Below, piece after piece: positions 7,921 to 17,332 of a stretch of DNA of 64,000 bases. The notes under the pieces were generated by a model that searched no databases, was not told where the DNA came from, and saw only the letters and a list, made by a program, of their open reading frames with translations. Source of the DNA: CAVUEG01 sp963740525 (GTDB taxonomy: Bacteria > Actinomycetota > Actinomycetes > Propionibacteriales > Nocardioidaceae); assembly GCA_963740525.1 (NCBI GenBank), contig CAVUEG010000010.1:290800-354799 (forward strand), read 5' to 3'. Positions within the stretch are counted from its first letter, which is position 1. The number at the start of each line of letters is the position of its first letter. Position numbers and translations under genes: made by a program.

Positions 7921-9645
7921 CTACTCCGGGCTGGCCAACAACTCCTTGCTCTTCGCGATGGCGAAGCCCCAGCCCTGCTCGAGCTTCGGCTTGGGCGGGA
8001 TGGCGATCTCGTCGGGGTTGGTGACGACGTCGAGCAGCGCGGGTCCCGGTGCGGCCAAGGTCTGCTGAACGGCTGCGTCGACCTCGTCGGGTTCGGTGAC
8101 GCGCAGGCTGCTCAGGCCGATCGCGCGTGCCACAGCGGCGAAGTCAGGGTTGTGCAGGACGGTGCCGAACTCGGGCAGGCCCACCTGCTCCATCTCGAGC
8201 TTGACCATCCCGAGGCGTCCGTTGTTGAACACGATCACCTTGATCGGCAGGTCGTGGGAGACCGCCGTGATGAGGTCGCCGAGCAGCATCGACAGACCGC
8301 CATCGCCGCTGAGCGAGACGACCTGTCGGTCACGATCCAGTGCCGAGGCGCCGAGGGCTTGGGGCATCGCATTGGCCATCGAGCCGAGGTTGTACGAGCC
8401 GATCAGCCTGCGGCCGCCGGTCATCCGGATGAACCGCGAGAGCCACACCGTGGACATCCCGGTGTCCGTGGTGAAGACGGCGTCGGCCGAGGCATGCCGC
8501 TCGATCGCGGCGGCCAGCAGCTCCGGCCGGATCCGGTGGTCGGGGTTGTCCACCTTGCGCCGCAGCAGGCCGACCGGCTTGCTCTCGTAGTCCGGACTCG
8601 TCAGCCGGGCCTGGAGCTTCGTCCAGGCCTCGTACGCCTTGCGGGCGTCCGTCAGGTGCCCTCGCTTCTCCTTGCGCTCGAGGAGCGGCGCCAGGGTCTG
8701 CAAGGTCAGCCGGGCGTCGCCCACGAGGCCGTGCGTCACCGGCGTACGCCGACCGAGGTGGGTCCCGTCGCGGTCGATCTGGATGACCACCTTGCCCGAC
8801 GGGTAGAAGTTCTTGTAGGGGAAGTCGGTCCCGACCATGAGCAGGACGTCGCAGGTCGCGAACGCCTCCGCGGTCGCCGGGTTGCCGATCAGCCCGGACT
8901 GGCCGATCTCGAAGGGGTTGTCCTGGTCGAAGCCTTCCTTGGCCTTGAGCGTGAGGACCATCGGCGCCGCCAGGAGGTCGGCGATGCCGAGCACCTCCGC
9001 GCGGGCGGGACGCGCGCCCTGCCCGACAAGCATCGTGACCTTGCCGGCGCCGTTGAGAACGTCGGCGATCACACGGATCTCGTCGGCCGCTGCGGCTGCC
9101 GGCTCCTGTGGTCGCGCGAAGGTGGGGACCGGAGTCTTCTTCGGCAGGTCCCTGCCCCCGATGTCACCGGGGATCGACAGCACGGCGACCCCGCGCTCGG
9201 CGATCGCGGAGTTCACCGCCTGCTCCAGCACGAACGGCAGCTGGTCGGGACTGGTGATCGTGGTGCTGAAGACCGCGACGTCAGCGAAGAGGGCGTCGTT
9301 GTCGACCTCCTGGAAGAAGTCGCTGCCGATGTCCTCCAACGGCACCTGACCGAGAATCGCGAGCACCGGGGCCTTCGACTTCTTCGCGTCGTACAGGCCG
9401 TTGAGCAGATGGATCGCCCCTGGTCCGACCGTGCCCATGCAGACGGCCAGGCCGTCGGTCAGCTGCGCCTGGGCACTGGCGGCGAAGGCTCCGGCCTCCT
9501 CGTGCCGGACCCCGATCCACTCGATCCGGTCCTCGCGCCGGATCGCATCCGTCAGCGGGTTGAGGGCATCGCCGACCACCCCCCAGACCTGGCGGATGCC
9601 GTGCTCGGCAAGCGCGTCGATGATCAGCTCGGCAACGGTCGTCAT
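7921..9645 (-). CDS. poxB: Thiamine-diphosphate pyruvate dehydrogenase (quinone) / pyruvate oxidase type
   Basis: Probably decarboxylates pyruvate to acetate and passes electrons to quinone at the membrane. The 574-aa protein has the three ThDP-enzyme domains. The N-terminal Pyr domain carries the catalytic Glu in R-H-E-E-A-G-A-F. The middle FAD/Rossmann domain follows. The C-terminal PP domain has G-D-G-G-L-S-M-L-L-G-D and N-N-G-R-L-G-M-V-K-L-E-M-E, the ThDP/Mg motif. The ATG at 9645 is preceded by GAGGAG; the open frame runs much further upstream but those codons are not family sequence. It lies 49 nt downstream of the glutamate synthase-like gene. Confidence 0.88.
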   Translation of the reverse strand: MTTVAELIIDALAEHGIRQVWGVVGDALNPLTDAIRREDRIEWIGVRHEEAGAFAASAQAQLTDGLAVCMGTVGPGAIHLLNGLYDAKKSKAPVLAILGQVPLEDIGSDFFQEVDNDALFADVAVFSTTITSPDQLPFVLEQAVNSAIAERGVAVLSIPGDIGGRDLPKKTPVPTFARPQEPAAAAADEIRVIADVLNGAGKVTMLVGQGARPARAEVLGIADLLAAPMVLTLKAKEGFDQDNPFEIGQSGLIGNPATAEAFATCDVLLMVGTDFPYKNFYPSGKVVIQIDRDGTHLGRRTPVTHGLVGDARLTLQTLAPLLERKEKRGHLTDARKAYEAWTKLQARLTSPDYESKPVGLLRRKVDNPDHRIRPELLAAAIERHASADAVFTTDTGMSTVWLSRFIRMTGGRRLIGSYNLGSMANAMPQALGASALDRDRQVVSLSGDGGLSMLLGDLITAVSHDLPIKVIVFNNGRLGMVKLEMEQVGLPEFGTVLHNPDFAAVARAIGLSSLRVTEPDEVDAAVQQTLAAPGPALLDVVTNPDEIAIPPKPKLEQGWGFAIAKSKELLASPE

Positions 9646-9694
9646 CGTGCTACTCCTCGGAAGGTCGGGTCTGGTCCGGCGGCCAGAGCAGTGG

Positions 9695-11276
9695 TCACGG
9701 CGTGAACCGGTCGGGGTCGGCAGCTGCCCAGTCACGGGCCCAGGTCTCCTCCTCGGGCCCGGCGAGCAGCTCACCCGGGCGCAGGTGAGCGAAGAGCTCC
9801 TCGTAGGAGCAGGTCCGCTCGTGGTCGATCCGTCGGCGAAGCATGCGCGGATGGAGGTCCTCGGGCCCGGAGAGGCCGAGCGAGGCGATCGCCTGCTTCG
9901 CCTGCTCGACCACCTGCTGCTGGTAGTGGTAGACCCGGTCGGTCTTGTCCGCCACGACCAGCGCACGCTGGCGCTTGGGGTCCTGGGTGGCCACCCCGAC
10001 CGGGCAGGTGTTCGTGTGACAGGTCTGCGCCTGGATGCACCCGACCGCCATCATCATCGCCCTGGCCGAGTTCGTGTAGTCGGCGCCCTGGATCAGCCGC
10101 TTGACGACGTCGATACCGCTGGTCACCTTGCCGCTCGCGCCCACCTTGACCTGGTCGCGGAGACCGGCGCCGACCAGCGCGTTGTGCACGGTCATCAGCC
10201 CCTCAGTCAGAGGCGTCCCGATGTGGTCCTCGTACTCCAACGGTGCCGCACCCGTGCCGCCCTCACCGCCGTCCACGATGATGAAGTCGGGCGTCACACC
10301 CTCCTCGACCATCGCCTTGCAGATCGCCAGCAGGTCGACGCGGCTCCCCAGGCACAGCTTGAAGCCGGCCGGCTTGCCGCCGGCGAGCTCGCGCATCCGT
10401 GCGATGAAGCCGATCAGCTCCCGAGGCGTGCTGAACACCCGGTGATAGGAGGGCGAGACGCACTTCTCGCCGACCGGTACGCCGCGCGCCTCGGCGATCT
10501 CCGCGGTGACCTTGGCGCCCGGGAGGACGCCACCGATCCCCGGCTTGGCGCCCTGGCTCAGCTTCAGCGAGACCATCCGCACCTGGTCCATCGCGGCGGT
10601 GTCGGCGAACTTCGCCTGCGTCGAAACCTCCGTCGTCGGTGCGGGCACCGAAGTAGCCGCTGCCGATCTCCCACACGAGGTCGCCGCCCTGGCGGTGGTA
10701 GCGGCTCAGCCCGCCCTCACCGGTGTCGTGGGCGAACCCACCCTTCGCGGCCCCGGCGTTGAGCGCGGAGATCGCGTTGGCCGAGAGCGCGCCGAAGCTC
10801 ATCGCGGAGACGTTCACCAGCGCCATGTCGTACGGCTTCGAGCAGTCAGGGCCACCGATCCGGACCCGCGGCTCGGTCTCGGCGACCTCGACCGGCCGTG
10901 TCGAGTGCACGAGGTACTCGTAGCCGGGCTCGTTGACGTCTCGCTCGGTCCCGAACGGCTGCTCCTCCTTCAGGTTCTTGGCGCGCTGGTAGATCGCCGA
11001 GCGCGTGTCGCGGTCGAAGGGGCGGCCGTCGTAGTTGCGCTCGATGAAGTACTGCTGGATCTCCGGCCGGATCTTCTCGAGCAGGAACCGCATGTGGCCC
11101 AGCACCGGGTAGTTCCGCAGGATCGAGTGACGCGGTTGCAGCAGGTCATGGATGCCGAGCGCGATCAGTCCCACGAGGACGACGAAGAGACCCCACCACG
11201 CCACCCCGCCGAGCGCCGCAGCAACGACCGTCAGCCCGGCGAGTATCCCAAGCGCTCCGAGCAAGAAGAATGGCAT
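9695..11276 (-). pseudogene. FMN-binding glutamate synthase-like protein, interrupted by one frameshift
   Basis: Homologous to the FMN/3Fe-4S synthase domain of glutamate synthase fused to an N-terminal membrane segment. The N-terminal part (11276 to about 10630) has a hydrophobic anchor, then N-V-S-A-M-S-F-G-A-L-S and G-G-L-S-R-Y-H. After G-Y-F-G-A-R-T-D-D-G-G-F-D-A-G the frame is lost. The remainder (K-F-A-D-T-A-A-M-D-Q-V, G-A-K-P-G-I-G-G, D-G-G-E-G-G-T-G-A-A, C-H-T-N-T-C-P-V-G) continues in the next frame. One extra base around 10614-10630 explains it, and total length 1582 nt is 3n+1. All catalytic and cluster motifs are present, so a sequencing error or a very recent mutation is likely. 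GGAGGA precedes the ATG. Confidence 0.85.
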
Positions 11277-11413
11277 CGACGTCCTCCGTCTTTCGCGACT
11301 GGCAGTGGCGTACCCGCAAGGCTGAACCTCACTCGCACGCCGACGGCATCACCCCCATTCCTACAGTCCTGCTCCTAGGCGGGCACCTTGACGGCGGCGC
11401 GCGAACATCCGAT

Positions 11414-11433
11414 ATGTCCGAATTGGAGGACAT
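11414..11433. repeat. Short inverted repeat upstream of the amidase gene
   Basis: ATGTCC at 11414-11419 and GGACAT at 11428-11433 form a 6-bp dyad with an 8-bp spacer. It lies in the 278-bp gap between divergent genes, in which I see nothing else clear. It could be an operator; no regulator is assigned. Confidence 0.3.
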
Positions 11434-11554
11434 CGTCTAGAGTCCCGAATGGGGAACGGGCAGTTGCCTTCTGGAACGAGGTTCGGCCCTCCGTCAAGTC
11501 CAGGCATTGCTCCCGCCAGCACGACGGGAGGTCCTCTCGGCTCGAAAGGCAGCC

Positions 11555-13234
11555 ATGTTCCAGTACCGCCCACTGATGAGTCGTGTCGGCGTGGTCCTCG
11601 TCGCCTCCGTGATCGCCACGTTCTGCCTTGCCGCCGTACCGCCCGCCTACGCCGTGACCAGCCACCGGCCGCTGAACGACACGAGGCCGGTCGGCGCCGG
11701 GGTCGTCACCGTCGACTTCCCGATCGAGTACTTCGGTCTGGTCGCAGACCTGCCCACTCCCGGCAGCCGCCTCCACGAGCACGGTCTGGCGCCCTTCGGC
11801 CAAGCCCGGTTCCGCCTCGACGGGGTCTGGACCACCTGGCGGAGACTGGAGCAGGACGGCGCCCAGGCAGCGGGTCACTTCACCGGTGCGCTGGTCAGCG
11901 TCGACCACGCCGAGGCCTACCAGGTCCGCGGCCTGCCGGCGGGCGCCCGCCACTGGCGAGCAGCGGCGATCAACACCACGGACGGGCCTGCGGTGACCGT
12001 GGGTGAGGCGCGTGCGGACGCGGCAACCGCCTCCCCCACCTGCATGTCGCGTGCCGACTGGGGTGCTGACGAGTCGATCAGCGGCTGGGCGAAGGGTGAC
12101 ACTCAGACGTACTTCCCCCTTCAGACCCTGACGGTGCACCACACTGCCGGCTCGAACGACGTCAACCAGAGCTACGCCGCAACGGTGCGCGCGATCTACA
12201 GCTACCACGTGCAGACCAATGGATGGTCTGACATCGGCTACCAGTACCTCGTGGACGGACACGGCGTGGTCTACGAGGGGCGCAACTCCGGGCACACCAG
12301 CAGGTCCTGCCTGTACGACGGCGGGGACGGCTCGGACTTCGCGCACCAGACGAGCACCGGCGACGTCGTGACCGGGGCGCATGCTGCGAACTACAACTCG
12401 GGCAACGCGGGGATCGCGCTGATGGGTTGCTACGAGCCGACGACCGCCTGCTCGGGCAGCACCACTCCCCCTGCTGCCGCGGTGGACGGACTCGAGGGCC
12501 TGCTCACGTCGCTGTCGACGCGCCACGGTCTCGACCCGACCGGCACCGTGCACTACGTGAACCCGGTGAGCGGCGCCACCAAGGACGTCGCCACCATCTC
12601 CGGCCACCGGGACTGGGAGGCGACCGCCTGTCCGGGGAGCAACCTGTACGCCCAGCTGCCTGCGATCCGCAGCAACGTGGCCGCTCGGATGGGAGTGACC
12701 ACCCCGCCTGCGGCGGCGCCGGACGCACCGTCGAGCTTCACCGCCTCCGCCAGCGGTGACGCAGTGTCGCTGTCCTGGGCGGCCCCCGCGAGCGACGGCG
12801 GAGCGGCGGTCACGCGCTACGAGGTGTTCCGTGGGACCACGGCGACCGTGCCCACCACCTCCACCCCGGTGTACAGCGGCAGCGCGACGACCGCGGCGGA
12901 CACGCCCGCTTCCGGCACCTACTACTACGCCGTACGAGCGTGCAACAGCGTCGGTTGCGGAGCGACCTCGACGGCCGGGCCGGTCACCGTCGTGAAGCCC
13001 GCGGCGATCTCGTCGGCATCGTGCTCGGGAGCGACCTGCACTTTCGCGGGCACGGGGACGCCCACGCTGACGTGGGTGTTCGGGAACGGCGCGGGCTCAT
13101 CCGGGTCCCCGGTCAGCGTGACGTACGCGTCGAAGGGCTCCTACACGGTGAGGCTCACCGACGGACGACAGACCCAGGCATCTCGCACGGTCCAGTGCAC
13201 CGTCGTGAAGCGACGCCTTCGCTGCACGACCTGA
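11555..13234 (+). CDS. Secreted N-acetylmuramoyl-L-alanine amidase (PGRP type) with FN3 and PKD-like tail
   Basis: Cleaves the amide bond between N-acetylmuramic acid and L-alanine in peptidoglycan. The 559-aa protein has a signal peptide (about 1-33, ending P-P-A-Y-A). The PGRP/amidase-2 domain (about 164-385) starts at S-R-A-D-W-G-A. Zinc ligands are visible as V-H-H-T-A-G (His195) and G-H-R-D-W-E-A-T-A-C-P-G (His351, Cys359). A fibronectin type III-like domain (about 392-480) and a PKD-like domain with a Cys pair follow; these probably bind wall polymers. The ATG at 11555 has AAAGG upstream. No cell-wall anchor is visible, so it is likely released or wall-associated. Confidence 0.9.
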   Translation: MFQYRPLMSRVGVVLVASVIATFCLAAVPPAYAVTSHRPLNDTRPVGAGVVTVDFPIEYFGLVADLPTPGSRLHEHGLAPFGQARFRLDGVWTTWRRLEQDGAQAAGHFTGALVSVDHAEAYQVRGLPAGARHWRAAAINTTDGPAVTVGEARADAATASPTCMSRADWGADESISGWAKGDTQTYFPLQTLTVHHTAGSNDVNQSYAATVRAIYSYHVQTNGWSDIGYQYLVDGHGVVYEGRNSGHTSRSCLYDGGDGSDFAHQTSTGDVVTGAHAANYNSGNAGIALMGCYEPTTACSGSTTPPAAAVDGLEGLLTSLSTRHGLDPTGTVHYVNPVSGATKDVATISGHRDWEATACPGSNLYAQLPAIRSNVAARMGVTTPPAAAPDAPSSFTASASGDAVSLSWAAPASDGGAAVTRYEVFRGTTATVPTTSTPVYSGSATTAADTPASGTYYYAVRACNSVGCGATSTAGPVTVVKPAAISSASCSGATCTFAGTGTPTLTWVFGNGAGSSGSPVSVTYASKGSYTVRLTDGRQTQASRTVQCTVVKRRLRCTT

Positions 13235-13313
13235 GGCACCGACCAGCTGTTCCGGTCCTGCCGTGCCTCGTGGGCGCTGGGCAACGTCGGTGCCGCGTGG
13301 CACCATCGCGAAC

Positions 13314-13763
13314 GTGACCAGCACCAATGCGACTACCCAGCACCTCAGCGACCTCGCTCGGCTCCGCCGCGTCCGGGACCGGATCGACCGGGAGTACGCA
13401 CAGCCGCTGGACGTCGAGGCACTCGCCCGAGGCGTCCACATGTCGGCCGGTCACTTCAGCCGCGAGTTCCGGCTCGCGTACGGCGAGGCGCCGTACGCCT
13501 ACCTCATGACGCGGCGCATCGAGCGCGCCATGGCGTTGTTGCGACGGGGCGACCTCGGCGTCACAGAGGTCTGCTTCGCGGTCGGCTGCTCGTCGCTGGG
13601 GACCTTCAGCACCCGCTTCAGCGAGCTCGTCGGAGTGCCGCCGAGTGTGTACCGCCGTGAGGCGCTGCGAGCGACGGAGGGCATGCCGTCCTGCGTCGCC
13701 AAGCAGGTGACCCGACCCATCAGGAGGCGGGAATCGCCCACCCTCGAGCCGCGTCCAGCCTGA
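13314..13763 (+). CDS. AraC-family transcriptional regulator (DNA-binding domain only)
   Basis: About 149 aa, consisting almost entirely of an AraC double helix-turn-helix: R-I-D-R-E-Y-A-Q-P-L-D-V-E-A-L-A opens helix 1, and F-A-V-G-C-S-S-L-G-T-F-S-T-R-F-S lies in the second HTH. There is no effector-binding domain, as in the SoxS/MarA class. GTG at 13314 is the chosen start because it follows CACCAT by 7 nt and removes an implausible N-terminus. The downstream UvrA-like and VOC genes on the same strand form a resistance-type cassette it may control. Confidence 0.82.
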   Translation: MTSTNATTQHLSDLARLRRVRDRIDREYAQPLDVEALARGVHMSAGHFSREFRLAYGEAPYAYLMTRRIERAMALLRRGDLGVTEVCFAVGCSSLGTFSTRFSELVGVPPSVYRREALRATEGMPSCVAKQVTRPIRRRESPTLEPRPA

Positions 13764-13800
13764 GGCCATGAGCAAGACCACTCGGAGGGAGGACGCCGCG

Positions 13801-16152
13801 ATGCACGTCGCCGACCACCATGACCTGATCCGCGTAACCGGCGCGCGCGTGAACAACCTCAAGGACATCCATCTCGAGATCCCCAAGCGCCGGCTGACGG
13901 TGTTCACCGGTGTCTCCGGCTCGGGGAAGAGCTCACTCGTGTTCGGCACGATCGCCGCGGAGTCGCAGCGCCTCATCAACGAGACCTACAGCTCCTTCGT
14001 CCAAGGCTTCATGCCGACGCTGCCGCGCCCCGACGTCGACGTACTCGAAGGCCTCACGACCGCGATCATCGTCAGCCAGGAGCGCATGGGCGGCGATGCC
14101 CGCTCCACCGTCGGCACGGCCACGGACGCCAACGCGCTGCTGCGCATCCTCTTCAGCCGGCGCGGGACGCCACACGTCGGTCCCCCTCAGGCGTTCTCCT
14201 TCAACGTCGCCTCCATCTCCGGGGCCGGCGCCGTCACCCTCGAGCGCGGTGGCCGTACGACGAAGGAGCGGCGCAGCTTCAGCATCCTCGGCGGCATGTG
14301 CCAGCGCTGCGAGGGACGCGGCTCGGTGAACGACATCGACCTCACCCAGCTGTACGACGACGGCTTGTCGCTCAACGAGGGTGCGCTCACGATCCCCGGC
14401 TACAGCATGGACGGCTGGTACGGCCGGATCTTCACCGGCTGCGGGTTCTTCGACCCGGACAAGCCGATCCGGAAGTACACCAAGCGAGAGCTCGACGACC
14501 TGCTCCACAAGGAGCCGACCAAGATCAAGGTCGACGGCATCAACCTGACCTACGAGGGGCTGATCCCGAGACTCCAGAAGTCGATGCTGTCGAAGGACAT
14601 CGACTCGCTGCAGCCGCACATCCGCGCCTTCGTCGAGCGAGCGGTCACGTTCACCACCTGCCCCGACTGCGCGGGCACCCGGCTCAGCACCGAGGCGCGC
14701 TCGTCCAAGATCAAGGGGACCAACATCGCGGACGCGTGCGCGATGCAGATCAGCGACCTCGCCGGATGGGTGAGCGAGCTCGACGAGCCCTCGGTCGCAC
14801 CGCTGCTCGCGACCCTTCAGCACACGCTCGACTCGTTCGTGGAGATCGGCCTCGGGTACCTCTCGCTGGACCGCCCGTCCGGCACCCTCTCGGGTGGCGA
14901 GGCCCAGCGGACCAAGATGATCCGTCACCTCGGGTCGTCTCTGACCGACGTGACCTACGTCTTCGACGAGCCGACGATCGGTCTGCATCCGCACGACATC
15001 GAGCGCATGAACAACCTCCTTCTCCAGCTGAGGGACAAGGGCAACACGGTCCTGGTCGTGGAGCACAAGCCAGAGGCGATCGCGATCGCGGACCACGTCG
15101 TCGACCTCGGTCCGAAGGCCGGGACCGAGGGTGGCCAGGTGATGTTCGAGGGCACGGTCGAGGGGCTCCGGACCAGTGGCACCATCACCGGCCGCCACCT
15201 TGATGACCGGGCCGCGCTGAAGACGTCCGTCCGGACTCCGTCGGGAGCGCTGGAGGTCCGGGGCGCTGACACCCACAACCTTCGGCAGGTCGACGTCGAC
15301 CTGCCGCTCGGGGTCCTCACCGTCATCACCGGTGTGGCCGGGTCGGGCAAGAGCTCGCTGGTCCACGGCTCGGTGTCCGGACGTGACGGAGTGGTGACCG
15401 TGGACCAGGGCGCCATCCGAGGCTCCCGACGGAGCAACCCGGCGACGTACACCGGGCTGCTCGACCCGATCCGCAAGGCGTTCGCCAAGGTCAACGGCGT
15501 GAAGCCCGCCCTGTTCAGTGCGAACTCCGACGGTGCCTGCCCGCACTGCAACGGCGCCGGCGTGATCTACACGGACCTGGGCATGATGGCCGGTGTCGCG
15601 GTGACGTGCGAGGTGTGCGACGGCCGGCGGTTCCTGGCCGAGGTCCTGGACTACACCTTCGCCGGGAAGGACATCAGCGAGGTGCTCGCGATGCCCGTGG
15701 CCGAGGCGACGGAGTTCTTCGGCGACGGGGAGTCGAAGCTCCCTGCCGCGCACAAGATCCTGCAACGGCTGGAGGACGTCGGTCTCGGCTACCTCCACCT
15801 CGGCCAGCCGCTGAGCACGCTGTCCGGTGGTGAGCGGCAGCGGATCAAGCTCGCCACCCACCTGGGCGAGAAGGGTGGCCTCTACGTCCTCGACGAGCCA
15901 ACCACGGGGCTGCACCTTGCCGACGTCGAACGGCTGCTCGCTCTTCTCGACCGCCTCGTCGACTCCGGCAAGTCGGTCGTGGTGATCGAGCACCACCAGG
16001 CCGTCATGGCCCACGCCGACTGGATCATCGACCTCGGGCCCGGCGCCGGACATGACGGCGGCCGGGTCGTCTTCGAGGGGACGCCCGCCGACCTGGTCGC
16101 CGGTCGCTCCACGCTCACCGGCGAGCACCTGGCGGACTACGTCAGTGCCTGA
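13801..16152 (+). CDS. UvrA-like ABC ATPase (short, drug-resistance type)
   Basis: A 783-aa protein of the UvrA family. It has two ATPase halves with Walker A motifs G-V-S-G-S-G-K-S-S (about 37-45) and G-V-A-G-S-G-K-S-S (about 511), signature motifs L-S-G-G-E-A-Q-R (about 363) and L-S-G-G-E-R-Q-R (about 673), and zinc-type C-x2-C pairs (C-Q-R-C, C-P-D-C, C-P-H-C, C-E-V-C). It is about 150 residues shorter than housekeeping UvrA, which suggests loss of an inserted domain as in UvrA2/DrrC proteins that protect DNA from intercalating drugs. GGAGGGAGGA 7 nt before the ATG at 13801 decides the start over an ATG at 13768. Confidence 0.88.
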   Translation: MHVADHHDLIRVTGARVNNLKDIHLEIPKRRLTVFTGVSGSGKSSLVFGTIAAESQRLINETYSSFVQGFMPTLPRPDVDVLEGLTTAIIVSQERMGGDARSTVGTATDANALLRILFSRRGTPHVGPPQAFSFNVASISGAGAVTLERGGRTTKERRSFSILGGMCQRCEGRGSVNDIDLTQLYDDGLSLNEGALTIPGYSMDGWYGRIFTGCGFFDPDKPIRKYTKRELDDLLHKEPTKIKVDGINLTYEGLIPRLQKSMLSKDIDSLQPHIRAFVERAVTFTTCPDCAGTRLSTEARSSKIKGTNIADACAMQISDLAGWVSELDEPSVAPLLATLQHTLDSFVEIGLGYLSLDRPSGTLSGGEAQRTKMIRHLGSSLTDVTYVFDEPTIGLHPHDIERMNNLLLQLRDKGNTVLVVEHKPEAIAIADHVVDLGPKAGTEGGQVMFEGTVEGLRTSGTITGRHLDDRAALKTSVRTPSGALEVRGADTHNLRQVDVDLPLGVLTVITGVAGSGKSSLVHGSVSGRDGVVTVDQGAIRGSRRSNPATYTGLLDPIRKAFAKVNGVKPALFSANSDGACPHCNGAGVIYTDLGMMAGVAVTCEVCDGRRFLAEVLDYTFAGKDISEVLAMPVAEATEFFGDGESKLPAAHKILQRLEDVGLGYLHLGQPLSTLSGGERQRIKLATHLGEKGGLYVLDEPTTGLHLADVERLLALLDRLVDSGKSVVVIEHHQAVMAHADWIIDLGPGAGHDGGRVVFEGTPADLVAGRSTLTGEHLADYVSA

Positions 16153-16215
16153 GCGGGGCCAGGTCGGTCAGGAATCGAGAAGCCCGGCCAGCGGACCGCC
16201 ACTAGCCTGACCGGC

Positions 16216-16626
16216 ATGGACATCAGCATTCACGCGAGCTTCCTCCCGCACAGTGACCCGGACCTCTCGTTGGCGTTCTACCGCGACACGCTGGGCTTCG
16301 AGGTGCGCAACGACGTCGGGTACGCCGGCATGCGCTGGGTCACGGTGGGTCCGGCCAACCAGCCCGACACATCCATCGTCCTGTTCCCGCCGGGCGCCAC
16401 GCCAGGGGTCACCGATGATGAGAAGCGCACCATCTCGGAGATGATGGCCAAGGGGAGCTTCGGCACGCTCCTCCTGGCCACCCACGACCTCGACGGCACC
16501 TTCGAGCAGGTGCAGGCCACCGGCGCCGAGATCGTGCAGGAGCCGATCGAGCAGCCGTACGGCGTCCGCGACTACGCGCTCCGCGATCCCGCCGGCAACC
16601 TGATCCGGATCCAGGAGCTGCGCTAG
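16216..16626 (+). CDS. VOC superfamily protein (glyoxalase/bleomycin resistance fold)
   Basis: A 136-aa single VOC module pair: D-L-S-L-A-F-Y-R-D-T-L-G-F-E-V near residue 20 and the C-terminal R-D-P-A-G-N-L-I-R-I-Q-E. These metal-dependent proteins either bind drugs or catalyse isomerisation or dioxygenation; the substrate is not predictable. TAGCCT lies 7 nt before the ATG, suggesting its own leaderless transcript. It ends the AraC-UvrA-VOC cassette and overlaps the convergent TetR gene by 4 nt. Confidence 0.85.
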   Translation: MDISIHASFLPHSDPDLSLAFYRDTLGFEVRNDVGYAGMRWVTVGPANQPDTSIVLFPPGATPGVTDDEKRTISEMMAKGSFGTLLLATHDLDGTFEQVQATGAEIVQEPIEQPYGVRDYALRDPAGNLIRIQELR

Positions 16627-17261
16627 CGAAGCAGCGCCCGTGCCTCGTCGCTCAGGGCGAGGCGGGCCAGTCCGTCGATGACCAGCTCCCCCGCCTCGGG
16701 CGGGAGGAACCCGTCGAGGACAAGCGACGAGAACCCGTGCACCATCGTCCAGGCCACGAGGTCGAGCACCTCGCGAGCGCCCGGGCGAAGCATGCCCCGC
16801 GCCTCGAGGTCGTCCAGGGCTCGGCAGAGCACCTGGTAGGAGACCTGGTCGGGCTGCACCCCCGACGTCCCCGCCTCGCCGACTGCATGGTCCAGCGCGC
16901 AGGCCGGGCCGAACACATGGCGGAACAGGTGCGGCTCGTCGACCGCGAACCTCACGTAGGACTCGCCGGCCGCGCGGAAACGCGCCAGCGCAGCGGTGTC
17001 GTCGTCGCCCTGCACCGCCTCCGTCGCGGCCAGCATCCGTTGGTCCAGCTCGGCCAGACCGAGGCCCGCGACCGCCCCCATCAGGGCCGTCTTGTCGGGG
17101 AAGTGCGAGTACGCCGCGCTCGGCGAGACGCCGACCGCCTGGGCGACCTGACGCAGCGAGACCGCCTCGGTCCCCCGCCGACGGACCTGGTCGAGTGCCT
17201 CGACGGTGAGGGCCTGCTCGAGGTCCCCGTGGTGGTATCTGCTGACCGGCTCGCTGCTCAC
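16623..17261 (-). CDS. TetR-family transcriptional regulator
   Basis: 212 aa. The N-terminal HTH (about residues 15-60) contains V-S-L-R-Q-V-A-Q-A-V-G-V-S-P-S-A-A-Y-S-H-F, and the C-terminal region resembles the WHG-type TetR effector domain (R-A-A-G-E-S-Y-V-R-F-A, D-E-P-H-L-F-R). It is divergent from the MMPL exporter gene across a 57-bp gap with two TGAACA-type dyads, so it probably represses the exporter and itself. The start is GTG with TAGGGT 6 nt upstream (leaderless). Confidence 0.88.
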   Translation of the reverse strand: MSSEPVSRYHHGDLEQALTVEALDQVRRRGTEAVSLRQVAQAVGVSPSAAYSHFPDKTALMGAVAGLGLAELDQRMLAATEAVQGDDDTAALARFRAAGESYVRFAVDEPHLFRHVFGPACALDHAVGEAGTSGVQPDQVSYQVLCRALDDLEARGMLRPGAREVLDLVAWTMVHGFSSLVLDGFLPPEAGELVIDGLARLALSDEARALLR

Positions 17262-17283
17262 CCGACCACCCTAGCCCACATCT

Positions 17284-17332
17284 TGACAATGTTCAGATAG
17301 TGTCGGAGGATTCCGCATATGAACACTGTTCA
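17284..17332. promoter_or_regulatory. Two operator-like dyads in the TetR/MMPL divergent promoter
   Basis: TGAACA-C-TGTTCA at 17320-17332 is a perfect 13-bp palindrome overlapping the MMPL start codon. TGACAATGTTCA at 17284-17295 is a degenerate second copy. Their position between a TetR gene and the exporter it should control is typical of an autoregulated efflux pair. A GGAGGA ribosome binding site (17305-17310) lies between them. Confidence 0.6.

Noticed and set aside
17283..17288. TTGACA as a -35 box of the MMPL gene
   Set aside because: A -10 at normal spacing would fall on the ribosome binding site; the hexamer is better read as part of an operator dyad.
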